Source: DATFBY01 sp035253585 (lineage in GTDB: Bacteria; Gemmatimonadota; Gemmatimonadetes; Gemmatimonadales; Gemmatimonadaceae). Taken from it: a stretch of DNA of 64,000 bases. The stretch is from NCBI GenBank assembly GCA_035253585.1, contig DATFBY010000135.1, positions 1 to 64,000 on the forward strand, read 5' to 3'. Numbering within the stretch: position 1 is the first letter of the stretch; each line of letters opens with the position of its first letter. This document shows positions 17,470 through 24,428 of this stretch, piece by piece. Made by a program: the position numbers and the translations under genes. A model generated the notes under the pieces. That model was not told the origin of the DNA, did not search any database, and saw nothing but the letters and a program-made list of their open reading frames with translations.

Positions 17470-18449
17470 GAGGGCTCCTGCACGTTCTCTCTGGCTGGTG
17501 CATCCGGTGTGCTGCTGCTCGCGTCGGTGAAGACACGGCTCTGGCGGACGTCGCTGGCGTCGATGCGCGCCAGCTCCTCCTTCGAGATGCGACCACCGGT
17601 ACGAACCAGCCGGTTTGCCTGACGAAGCTTGGCGCGGTCGATCGCATTCCGGACCGAGCGCGCGTTGGCGAAGTGCGGCTGCGCGAGCCGGTGCTCGAGA
17701 TACTGGCGGAACGCGCGTCTGGATTCATCGTCGAACGCGTACTGCTGCTGTGACACCATCATCTCGGCGATCGCCACCAGCTCGTCGAGCGAGTAGTCGG
17801 GGAAGTCGATGTGGTGCGCGACGCGTGAGCGGAATCCTGGATTCGACTGAAAGAACGTCTCCATGCGCTCGCGATAGCCTGCCAGCACCACGACGAGATC
17901 GTCGCGCTGGTTTTCCATCACCTGGAGCAGCATCTCGATCGCTTCCTGGCCGTAGTCGCGCTCGTTCTCGGGGCGATAGAGGTAGTAGGCCTCGTCGATG
18001 AAGAGGACCCCACCCATGGCGCGCTTCACGACTTCCTTCGTCTTTGGCGCGGTGTGTCCGACGTACTGACCTACGAGATCGTCGCGTGTAGCGACGACGA
18101 GATGGCCTTTGCGGACATAGCCAAGGTGGTGGAGGATCTTCGCCATTCGCACCGCGACCGTGGTCTTGCCCGTGCCTGGGCGTCCGGTGAAGCTCATGTG
18201 CAGCGTCGGGCGATCGGTCGAGAGCGCCATCTGCTCGCGGAGGCGAGCGACGAGCAGCAGTGCTGCTATCTCGCGGATGCGAGTCTTCACGGGCGCGAGC
18301 CCGACGAGGTCGCGCTCGAGATCATCGAGCAGGGGCTGGACATTCGATTCGCGGTATGCGGCATCGATGTCCGCGACGGCCGGCGCCGCATCCGATGCGT
18401 CGACGACCGCGCCAGGCTCCTCGAGCGCGATGAGGGGCTGCGGAGACAT
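17466..18449 (-). CDS. cbbX: CbbX red-type RuBisCO activase
   Basis: An AAA+ hexameric motor that pulls on the large-subunit C-terminus of red-type RuBisCO to release inhibitory sugar phosphates. Of 327 residues, the core holds Walker A GRPGTGKTTVA, the pore-region YVGHTAPKTKEV, Walker B VLFIDEAYYLY and GYRERMETFFQSNPG with the arginine-finger segment SRV. The N-terminal 40 residues are a variable extension. Its start is 3 nt after the cbbS stop, and its stop overlaps prk. Presence of CbbX indicates a red-type form I enzyme, in agreement with the cbbS C-terminus. Confidence 0.95.
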   Translation of the reverse strand: MSPQPLIALEEPGAVVDASDAAPAVADIDAAYRESNVQPLLDDLERDLVGLAPVKTRIREIAALLLVARLREQMALSTDRPTLHMSFTGRPGTGKTTVAVRMAKILHHLGYVRKGHLVVATRDDLVGQYVGHTAPKTKEVVKRAMGGVLFIDEAYYLYRPENERDYGQEAIEMLLQVMENQRDDLVVVLAGYRERMETFFQSNPGFRSRVAHHIDFPDYSLDELVAIAEMMVSQQQYAFDDESRRAFRQYLEHRLAQPHFANARSVRNAIDRAKLRQANRLVRTGGRISKEELARIDASDVRQSRVFTDASSSTPDAPARENVQEPS

Positions 18450-18452
18450 GCG

Positions 18453-18875
18453 CTACTCCGTGTACCGCTCGCCCGGCGGGCGATCGAGCGCGTAGGCGTG
18501 TACCGAGTAGCGCTGTCGGCGGTCCGACGCCTCTTGCCGATCGAGACGGAAGCCCGGCTCGTTAGGCGGCCGATTCACGATGAAGCTGAGCGCGGTCGTC
18601 TGTCGCCCGTACGAGCGGTCGTAGCCGTTCACCCGGACGTAGCGTCGCGGGAAGGCTCGCCGGCAGGCGTTGATCTCGAGCAGGATCGCGGCGGGATCCT
18701 TGAGGTCGAACATAGGGAGGCCCCACATGTCCCAGTACACGTTGCGTGGGTGCGGGTCGTCGGTGTGCTCGACCGAGATCGGCCACCCGTTGTCGAGGCA
18801 GTACTGGATCTGCGCGGCGATCTGCTCGTCGGTGAGCTCCGGCAGAAACGAGAAGGTGCCTTGAGTGATACGCAT
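18453..18875 (-). CDS. cbbS: RuBisCO small subunit, red-type form I
   Basis: 140 residues. The N-terminus MRITQGTFSFLP, then LTDEQIAAQI, and TDDPHPRN with YWDMWGLPMFDL are typical of red-type (form IC/ID) small subunits. So is the C-terminal extension (RYSVHAYA, then PPGERY), which forms the extra hairpin lining the central pore. It starts within the cbbL stop (TGATG), giving translational coupling for matched subunit amounts. Confidence 0.95.
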   Translation of the reverse strand: MRITQGTFSFLPELTDEQIAAQIQYCLDNGWPISVEHTDDPHPRNVYWDMWGLPMFDLKDPAAILLEINACRRAFPRRYVRVNGYDRSYGRQTTALSFIVNRPPNEPGFRLDRQEASDRRQRYSVHAYALDRPPGERYTE

Positions 18876-20365
18876 CAGTAGCTCGGCGTGACGACGGCGT
18901 CGGGGACGTCGGTCGACTCGAAGTTGAACGTGATGTCTTTCCAGATCTCCAGAGCTGTGCGCAGTGACGGCGACCAGCGCGCGGCGCGCGCGAGGATGTC
19001 GGGGCCTTCGGCGAGATAGTCGCGTCCTTCGTTGCGCGCCTGGATGATCGCTTCGACGGCGACACGGTTTGCCGTCGCCCCTTCAGCGATTCCGTCGGGG
19101 TGGCCGATCGTGCCCCCGCCGAACTGGAGCACGACGTCTTCGCCCAGGTAGTGGAGGAGTTCCGGCATCTGTCCGGCATGGATTCCGCCTGAGGCAACCG
19201 GCATGGTGCCGGGTAGCGAAACCCAATCCTGCTCGAAGTAGAGACCGAGCATGGGGTCGGGGTCGACGACGTTCTCGCGGAGTGTCTTGTAGAAGCCGCG
19301 CACCGAGCTCGGATCGCCCTCGAGCTTTCCGACGACAGTGCCAGCGTGGATATGGTCGACGCCGGCGAGCCGCATCCACTTGGCTATGACGCGGAAGCTG
19401 ACGCCGTGCGACTTTTGGCGCGTGTAGGTGCCGTGACCCGCGCGGTGGAGGTGGAGGATGACGCCGTTCTTCCGCGCCCACTTGGCCATGGATTGGATGG
19501 CCGTGTAGCCGACGGTGAGGTCGATCATGATGATGATGCTGCCGATGTCGCGGGCGAACTCGGCGCGCTCGTACATGTCCTCCATCGTCGCCGCGGTGAC
19601 GTTCATGTAATGGCCCTTGATTTCGCCCGTCTCGGCCACCGCGCGATTGACGCCTTCGACGCAATGGAGAAAGCGGTCGCGCCACCGCATGAATGGCTGG
19701 CTGTTGATGTTCTCATCGTCCTTGGTGAAGTCGAGCCCGCCGCGGAGCGCTTCGTAGACGACGCGGCCATAGCTGCGCGCGGAGAGTCCGAGCTTCGGCT
19801 TCACCGTGGCGCCTAACAATGGCCGGCCGAACTTGTTGAGGTACTCTCGCTCCATGACGATGCCATGCGCGGGACCCTGGAAGGTCTTGGCGTAGTGTGG
19901 TGGGATGCGCATGTCTTCCAGGCGGAGCGACTTGAGCGCCTTGAATCCGAAGACGTTGCCGATGATCGACGATGTGAGATTGGCGATCGAGCCTTCCTCG
20001 AAGAGATCGAGGTTGTAGGCGATGTAGGCGATGTACTGGTCGGTGCCCGGGACCGGATCGACACGGTAGCACTTGGCCTGGTACTGCTCGTACGTCGTTA
20101 GCCGGTCGGTCCAGACGACCGTCCAGGTTGCGGTGGACGATTCACCAGCGACGGCGGCAGCTCCCTCGATCGGCTCGACCCCTTCTTGCGGCACGAAGCG
20201 GAAGGCGCAGAGGACGTCCGTGTCTTTGGGGACGTAGTCGGCGTTGTAGTAGCCCATCTCCCTGTACGGGGTGACGCCGGCCGACCAGCGACTCTTCTTC
20301 GTCGGCTCGGGCGCGTCGAGCTCCGGGGTGATCGTGCGTACTTTGAAATCCGCCGTGATTGCCAT
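18875..20365 (-). CDS. cbbL: RuBisCO large subunit, form I red-type
   Basis: Fixes CO2 onto ribulose 1,5-bisphosphate. 496 residues. Active-site signatures are intact: the carbamylated lysine region GGLDFTKDDEN (about 203-213), HLHRAGHGT (loop after strand 5), the loop-6 GKLEGD motif and SGGIHAGQMP. The N-terminal KSRWSAGVTPYREMGYYN segment is typical of form IC/ID enzymes. It heads a minus-strand series cbbL-cbbS-cbbX-prk-tkt. A 126-bp gap separates it from the NarL-type regulator gene upstream; no CbbR (LysR) gene is present. GAGGCAGAGG next to the ATG serves as Shine-Dalgarno sequence. Confidence 0.97.
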   Translation of the reverse strand: MAITADFKVRTITPELDAPEPTKKSRWSAGVTPYREMGYYNADYVPKDTDVLCAFRFVPQEGVEPIEGAAAVAGESSTATWTVVWTDRLTTYEQYQAKCYRVDPVPGTDQYIAYIAYNLDLFEEGSIANLTSSIIGNVFGFKALKSLRLEDMRIPPHYAKTFQGPAHGIVMEREYLNKFGRPLLGATVKPKLGLSARSYGRVVYEALRGGLDFTKDDENINSQPFMRWRDRFLHCVEGVNRAVAETGEIKGHYMNVTAATMEDMYERAEFARDIGSIIIMIDLTVGYTAIQSMAKWARKNGVILHLHRAGHGTYTRQKSHGVSFRVIAKWMRLAGVDHIHAGTVVGKLEGDPSSVRGFYKTLRENVVDPDPMLGLYFEQDWVSLPGTMPVASGGIHAGQMPELLHYLGEDVVLQFGGGTIGHPDGIAEGATANRVAVEAIIQARNEGRDYLAEGPDILARAARWSPSLRTALEIWKDITFNFESTDVPDAVVTPSY

Positions 20366-20491
20366 CCTCTGCCTCGAGTGATCTGCGAATGGCAGCCTAC
20401 GACGGGAAGGCGCGGCGCAACACGATCGATCGGATGAGGTGGCGGTGTGCGGAAGGGTGGGGAGCCTGTACGAACGAACAGGGAGGAGGGG

Positions 20492-21127
20492 TTACCGGCG
20501 AGTATGGTATTTCATGGCAGCTTCAGTTCGGTTCGCCACGCCGAGTTTTCCGAACAAGTTGCGAAGATGAAATTTCACCGTGCTCTCGCTGAGATTCAGC
20601 GTGGTGGAGATCTCGGCGTTGCTGCGGCCGGCGGCGACGAGGGCGAGAACTTCTTCTTCGCGCGCTGTAAGGGCGGTCGGATCGCTCGATTTGAATGTGG
20701 GTGCGAGCCAGCGTCGAGCAGCTTGCGGGAACACCAGCTGGCCGGCGGCTACTTGGCGAATGGCGTTCACCGTGGCGCGTGGCGATTCGGTCTTTAGCAC
20801 GAAGCCATCGGCGCCCGCTTCGACCGCGGCGCGAAGCGAGTGCGCGTCGCCGAACGCACTCAGGATGAGAACGCGAACCTCCATCCGCTCGCTGCGAATC
20901 GTCTGCAAGCAGTCGAGCCCACTGCCGTAAGGCATGTGCAGATCCATCACCAGCACGTCGGGGCGGAGTCGCCGCACTGCATCGAGTGTGCGCTCGCCGT
21001 CGGTAGCGGTGGCGATGACGTGCAAATCGGGCTCGCCCGCTAAAACGGCGCGCAGTCCGTCGAGCACCAACGCGTGATCGTCGGCCAGGACGATGCGGAC
21101 CGCGGGAACCGCTCGCTCGTCAGGCAC
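20492..21127 (-). CDS. NarL/LuxR-type response regulator
   Basis: A receiver plus helix-turn-helix regulator of about 210 residues. Receiver: DDHALVLDGL acidic pocket, phospho-acceptor aspartate in VLVMDLHMP, conserved lysine in VLKTE. Effector: LTAREEEVLALVAAGRSNAEI followed by LSESTVKFHLRNLF, the LuxR/GerE fold. Start is uncertain: GTG codons at 21127, 21130 and 21145 are in frame, and all overlap the end of the kinase gene. It lies directly upstream of cbbL on the same strand, which makes the Calvin operon a plausible target; that link is inference from position. Confidence 0.92.
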   Translation of the reverse strand: MPDERAVPAVRIVLADDHALVLDGLRAVLAGEPDLHVIATATDGERTLDAVRRLRPDVLVMDLHMPYGSGLDCLQTIRSERMEVRVLILSAFGDAHSLRAAVEAGADGFVLKTESPRATVNAIRQVAAGQLVFPQAARRWLAPTFKSSDPTALTAREEEVLALVAAGRSNAEISTTLNLSESTVKFHLRNLFGKLGVANRTEAAMKYHTRR

Positions 21128-21800
21128 CACGCGGCACCTGAACACGGACGCGAGTACCCGCGCCCGGCCGACTTTCTACGTGAAGGTTGCCGTTCACCAA
21201 GGCTGCACGCTCCCGCATCCCGCGCAGGCCGATGTGCATCTCTCGCTCGGTGGCGTCTGGTCCGACGAGCGGAGGTGGCTCGAAGCCGCGGCCGTGATCC
21301 TCGATCTCGACGTAGATGAACTCGTCGTCGGCCCAGAGGCGAACCGCCGCGTCTGGTGCGCCCGCGTGTCGTCGGATGTTGGAGAGCGCTTCCTGAAGGA
21401 TTCGATAGAGCGCGATCTTGGCCAGCGGCGGAACGGACGGCACCGATGCCGCCAGCTCGAGTCGCACGTTGCCGCCGGTGAGTGTCTCGTGCTGCACCAC
21501 CAGATTCTCGGCGATCTCGGTCAGCTCGCGCTCGGTAAACGCCGGTGCGTGCAACGTACCGACGATCTCGCGGATCTCGCCTAACGAGGCCTCAAGCAGC
21601 CTGACCGCGCGGGTGAGTGGCGGCAGACAGTCCGAAGCGGCCTGGTCGAGCGCGCCGAGTCGCGCGCGCACGACCGAGAGCTGGCCCAGGGCCGCGAAGA
21701 GGTTCTGCACGGGTCCGTCGTGGATGTCGAGGACCATGCGTTGCAGCTCTTCTTCGGTGACGGCGAGCAGCCGGCGACCCGCGAGATCGTGATCGCTCAT
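21120..21800 (-). CDS. soluble NarL-type sensor histidine kinase
   Basis: 226 residues. The ATG at 21800 leaves only about 20 residues before the HisKA_3 dimerisation helix, whose phospho-histidine lies in LDIHDGPVQNL. The HATPase domain is complete: the N-box ILQEALSNIRRHA and the GLRGMRERA motif. There is no transmembrane segment and no PAS or GAF domain, so any input must come through a partner protein or direct binding. The response regulator gene overlaps its 3' end. Confidence 0.92.
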   Translation of the reverse strand: MSDHDLAGRRLLAVTEEELQRMVLDIHDGPVQNLFAALGQLSVVRARLGALDQAASDCLPPLTRAVRLLEASLGEIREIVGTLHAPAFTERELTEIAENLVVQHETLTGGNVRLELAASVPSVPPLAKIALYRILQEALSNIRRHAGAPDAAVRLWADDEFIYVEIEDHGRGFEPPPLVGPDATEREMHIGLRGMRERAALVNGNLHVESRPGAGTRVRVQVPRGA

Positions 21801-21912
21801 GGCGGAACATACCGCATTTTGTAATCGCGGAGGAAGGCGTCTATCTTGGCAATGGCGTTCCAAGGTCGAATTGTTTTCGGAGATCGTCTCACTCGTGCCT
21901 AACTAACGAGAC

Positions 21913-22485
21913 ATGGAGATTCTCGCTGCGGTCGCGAGCGGGGTCGTGCTGGCGGCCTGCACGGGCCTTCGCGCGTTCATGCCGCTTTTCGCGGCCGGCA
22001 TTGCGTCGCGCACGCTGGGCTGGGATCTGGCGCCGAGCATGGGATGGCTGTCGTCGGAACCGGCGCTCTACACGTTTGGTGTTGCGAGCGCGGTGGAGAT
22101 CGTCGCCGACAAGATTCCAGTGATCGATCACGCGTTGGATGCGGTGCACACTTTTCTGGCGCCGATCGCCGGTGTGCTGGCGGGGCTGAGTGTGTGGCTG
22201 CACCTGCCGCCGGTGATCGCCGCGGTGCTGGCGTTAGTGGTAGCGGCGCCGGTGGCCGAGGGCGTTCACCTCTTGGCTGCGACGACGCGTGTGAAGAGCT
22301 CGGTGGCGACGGCGGGGACGTTGAATCCGGCGGTGAGTGTGGCCGAGGACGCGGTGAGTCTGGGCGGAATTCTGTTGGCGTTGTTGATGCCGCTGATCGC
22401 GCTGGTGGTGACGATCATTGCGATCGTGTTGGTGTGGCGCGTGGTACGACGGAGGAGGCGGGCGCGCTTGTCGGAGGCGGGCTAA
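21913..22485 (+). CDS. DUF4126 family membrane protein
   Basis: 190 residues with at least four hydrophobic helices and a basic C-terminal tail (VVRRRRRARL). The GLRAFMPLFAAGIASR segment near the N-terminus, the DKIPVIDHALDAVHTFLAP stretch and TLNPAVSVAEDAVS match the DUF4126 family, whose function is unknown. It diverges from the histidine kinase gene across a 112-bp region and ends shortly before tRNA-Phe. Confidence 0.78.
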   Translation: MEILAAVASGVVLAACTGLRAFMPLFAAGIASRTLGWDLAPSMGWLSSEPALYTFGVASAVEIVADKIPVIDHALDAVHTFLAPIAGVLAGLSVWLHLPPVIAAVLALVVAAPVAEGVHLLAATTRVKSSVATAGTLNPAVSVAEDAVSLGGILLALLMPLIALVVTIIAIVLVWRVVRRRRRARLSEAG

Positions 22486-22525
22486 GTGTTTTATATTTCA
22501 AATAGTTGGAAGTGATCTGAAGTGA

Positions 22526-22598
<73 letters not shown>

Positions 22599-22603
22599 TT
22601 GGT

Positions 22604-22636
22604 AGAGGTCCCAGCGGAAGGGGCCTCTCTTTTTTT
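22604..22636 (+). terminator. intrinsic terminator of tRNA-Phe
   Basis: The stem AGAGGTCCC/GGGCCTCT (one bulged base) is followed by CT and then seven Ts at 22630-22636, a classical factor-independent terminator. Confidence 0.9.
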
Positions 22637-22738
22637 GCCTCACGTCTGCCCCCACGCGCTGCTCGCGCCGAGCTCTCTTTGGGAGCGCGTTTCTCATTAG
22701 TGCCACCGAGATCACCCACCTAACGACGGACGCAATCG

Positions 22739-23119
22739 ATGGCAAAACGATTTCTTCTTTCGATCTATTGGGACGAAGACAAGCTGTTCAACCGTGTGCC
22801 GGCGGACGAGATGAACGACCTCAATGCGGCGCACATCCGATTCAACAGCGACCTGCGGAAGAGCGGCCACTACATCGAAGCGGAAGCGCTCGAGCCGGCG
22901 CGGGGTGCGAGGGTGGTCCGCTCCAGAGGCGGCAAGCTGAACGTCAGCGATGGACCGTTTGCCGAAGCCAAAGAGCTGGTCGCCGGCTTTTACCTGATCG
23001 AAGCGAGCGACATGGACGAAGCGGTCGAGATCGCTGGCCGGATCCCCAGCCTCACCCACGCAGCGGTGGAGGTGCGCGAGATCAGGAAGCTCATCGTCGA
23101 CGGCAAGGTCGCCAACTAA
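22739..23119 (+). CDS. YCII-related (DGPF-motif) protein
   Basis: 126 residues, a single ferredoxin-like alpha/beta domain of the YCII/DGPF family. It contains SDGPFAEAKELVAGFYLIEA (SDGPF is the family signature) and an N-terminal LLSIYWDE strand. Such proteins often sit beside ECF sigma genes, and here an ECF sigma gene follows after 74 nt. That sigma lacks the C-terminal extension of the usual DGPF-associated type, so a functional pair is only possible, not shown. Biochemical role unknown. Confidence 0.82.
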   Translation: MAKRFLLSIYWDEDKLFNRVPADEMNDLNAAHIRFNSDLRKSGHYIEAEALEPARGARVVRSRGGKLNVSDGPFAEAKELVAGFYLIEASDMDEAVEIAGRIPSLTHAAVEVREIRKLIVDGKVAN

Positions 23120-23193
23120 GAAGAAAGCCTCACAAGCGCCATGGCGCCGCCTTTGCTGGGACGAATAGCGCGCGTCACCAGTGTTGAAGGCTC

Positions 23194-23754
23194 ATGCAAC
23201 AACCGCCCGACAACTCGTCCACGGCGCTCGAAGCCTTGATCGCGGGATTCACCGACATGATCCGCGGCGTCGGCTGGCGACATCGGCTGTCGGACGCCGA
23301 CGTCGATGAGGTGATGCAGGAAGTCCGGATCCGGATCTGGCGCTCCCGCGGAAGCGGCGGCGATGAAAGTGAGCAGATCTCACGGTCGCCCGCGTCTTAT
23401 GTGTATAAGACGGCGGTGTCCGCGGCGCTGGACTTACTGAGAAGCCGGCGCTCGGAGCGGGCACGCATGACAGTGCCGCTTGGTGACGAGGCGCTGAGCG
23501 TCGCGCACCAGATGGATGCGGAGTCCGCACTGCACAGCACGGAGCTCGGGGAGCAAATACGGAGTGCCCTCGACACGATTCCAGAAACTCGGCGCGTCGT
23601 CGTCGGGATGTATCTCGCGGGGTACCCGCGAGACGAGATCTCGCAACTCCTCGGATGGTCGGAAGCGAAGACGCGAAACCTTCTCTACCGTGGCCTGGCC
23701 GACCTTCGTGAACGTCTGACACAGCACGGCATCGGACTCGGGAGCAGCAAATGA
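23194..23754 (+). CDS. ECF sigma factor
   Basis: 186 residues with sigma70 regions 2 and 4 only. Region 2: LSDADVDEVMQEVRIRIWR (promoter-melting and -10 recognition helices). Region 4: IPETRRVVVGMYLAGYPRDEISQLLGWSEAKTRNLLYRG, helix-turn-helix. Its stop overlaps the ATG of the zinc-finger anti-sigma gene (ATGA), the normal sigma/anti-sigma arrangement. The target regulon is not visible. Confidence 0.93.
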   Translation: MQQPPDNSSTALEALIAGFTDMIRGVGWRHRLSDADVDEVMQEVRIRIWRSRGSGGDESEQISRSPASYVYKTAVSAALDLLRSRRSERARMTVPLGDEALSVAHQMDAESALHSTELGEQIRSALDTIPETRRVVVGMYLAGYPRDEISQLLGWSEAKTRNLLYRGLADLRERLTQHGIGLGSSK

Positions 23755-24428
23755 ACGAGGCGCGTCTACAGGAAGCGTATCAGCGCGCGCTCGCGAAGCG
23801 CGATGACGGAACGCGCACGAGCTGCGTCCCGCTCGAGTCGATTCACGCACTCGCGCGCGGCGATCTGTCGGAGCCGAAGCGAGTCGAGATTCTGGCGCAC
23901 GTGATGTCGTGCCGCGCATGCCAACGCGAGCTCGATCTCCTGAGAGCGATCGAGAGCGCAGGCGCGAAAACGGGCGCGAATACCGGCATCACACCCATAG
24001 AGGCTCGCCGCGGAATAGGCGCGTTTCCCTGGCGCGTCATCGTGCCCGTCGCGCTCGCGGCGTCACTGGTCGTTGCCGCCTTCATCGGCGTCCAGGATCG
24101 TCTGGGCCGCGGTCCGATCTACGACATTCCACGCGGCGGCGCCACCGGCCTCACGCTGGTCGTGCCTAACGACGGAGCGGAGTTCACGGCACCGGGACCG
24201 CTCACGTTCACCTGGCGCTCGGAACCTGACGCGCGCAGCTACGTACTCGAAGTTCTGAGCGGCAGCGGGGAAGTGGTGTTGACTCGGACGACGTCCGACA
24301 CCGCGCTCACGGTAACCGAAACGGCCTCCTTCAGACGCGGCGCCGACTATCAGTGGTGGGTGCGAGCCAGCTCACCATCGGGTCAGCGCGCCTCGGCCAT
24401 GCGCCGCTTCCGAATCCAGAGCCCGTAA
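23751..24428 (+). CDS. transmembrane zinc-finger anti-sigma factor
   Basis: 225 residues. The N-terminal cytoplasmic part carries a zf-HC2-like zinc site (HVMSCRACQREL; His-x3-Cys-x2-Cys, residues about 48-55). One transmembrane helix follows at about 93-113 (VIVPVALAASLVVAAFIGV). The C-terminal 110 residues lie outside and look like an Ig/FN3-type beta-sandwich (GAEFTAPGPLTFTWRSEPDA, YQWWVRA). It should hold the ECF sigma until cleaved or altered by a signal sensed outside. Its 3' end overlaps the CHAT protease gene on the other strand by 46 nt. Confidence 0.87.
   Translation: MNEARLQEAYQRALAKRDDGTRTSCVPLESIHALARGDLSEPKRVEILAHVMSCRACQRELDLLRAIESAGAKTGANTGITPIEARRGIGAFPWRVIVPVALAASLVVAAFIGVQDRLGRGPIYDIPRGGATGLTLVVPNDGAEFTAPGPLTFTWRSEPDARSYVLEVLSGSGEVVLTRTTSDTALTVTETASFRRGADYQWWVRASSPSGQRASAMRRFRIQSP

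Noticed and set aside
14391..20365. Photosynthesis gene cluster next to the Calvin operon
   Set aside because: No bch, crt, puf or acsF-type gene is present anywhere in the window.
22739..23754. YCII protein and ECF sigma as a classical DGPF-associated sigma pair
   Set aside because: The sigma lacks the C-terminal extension of that group and is coupled to a zinc-finger anti-sigma instead.
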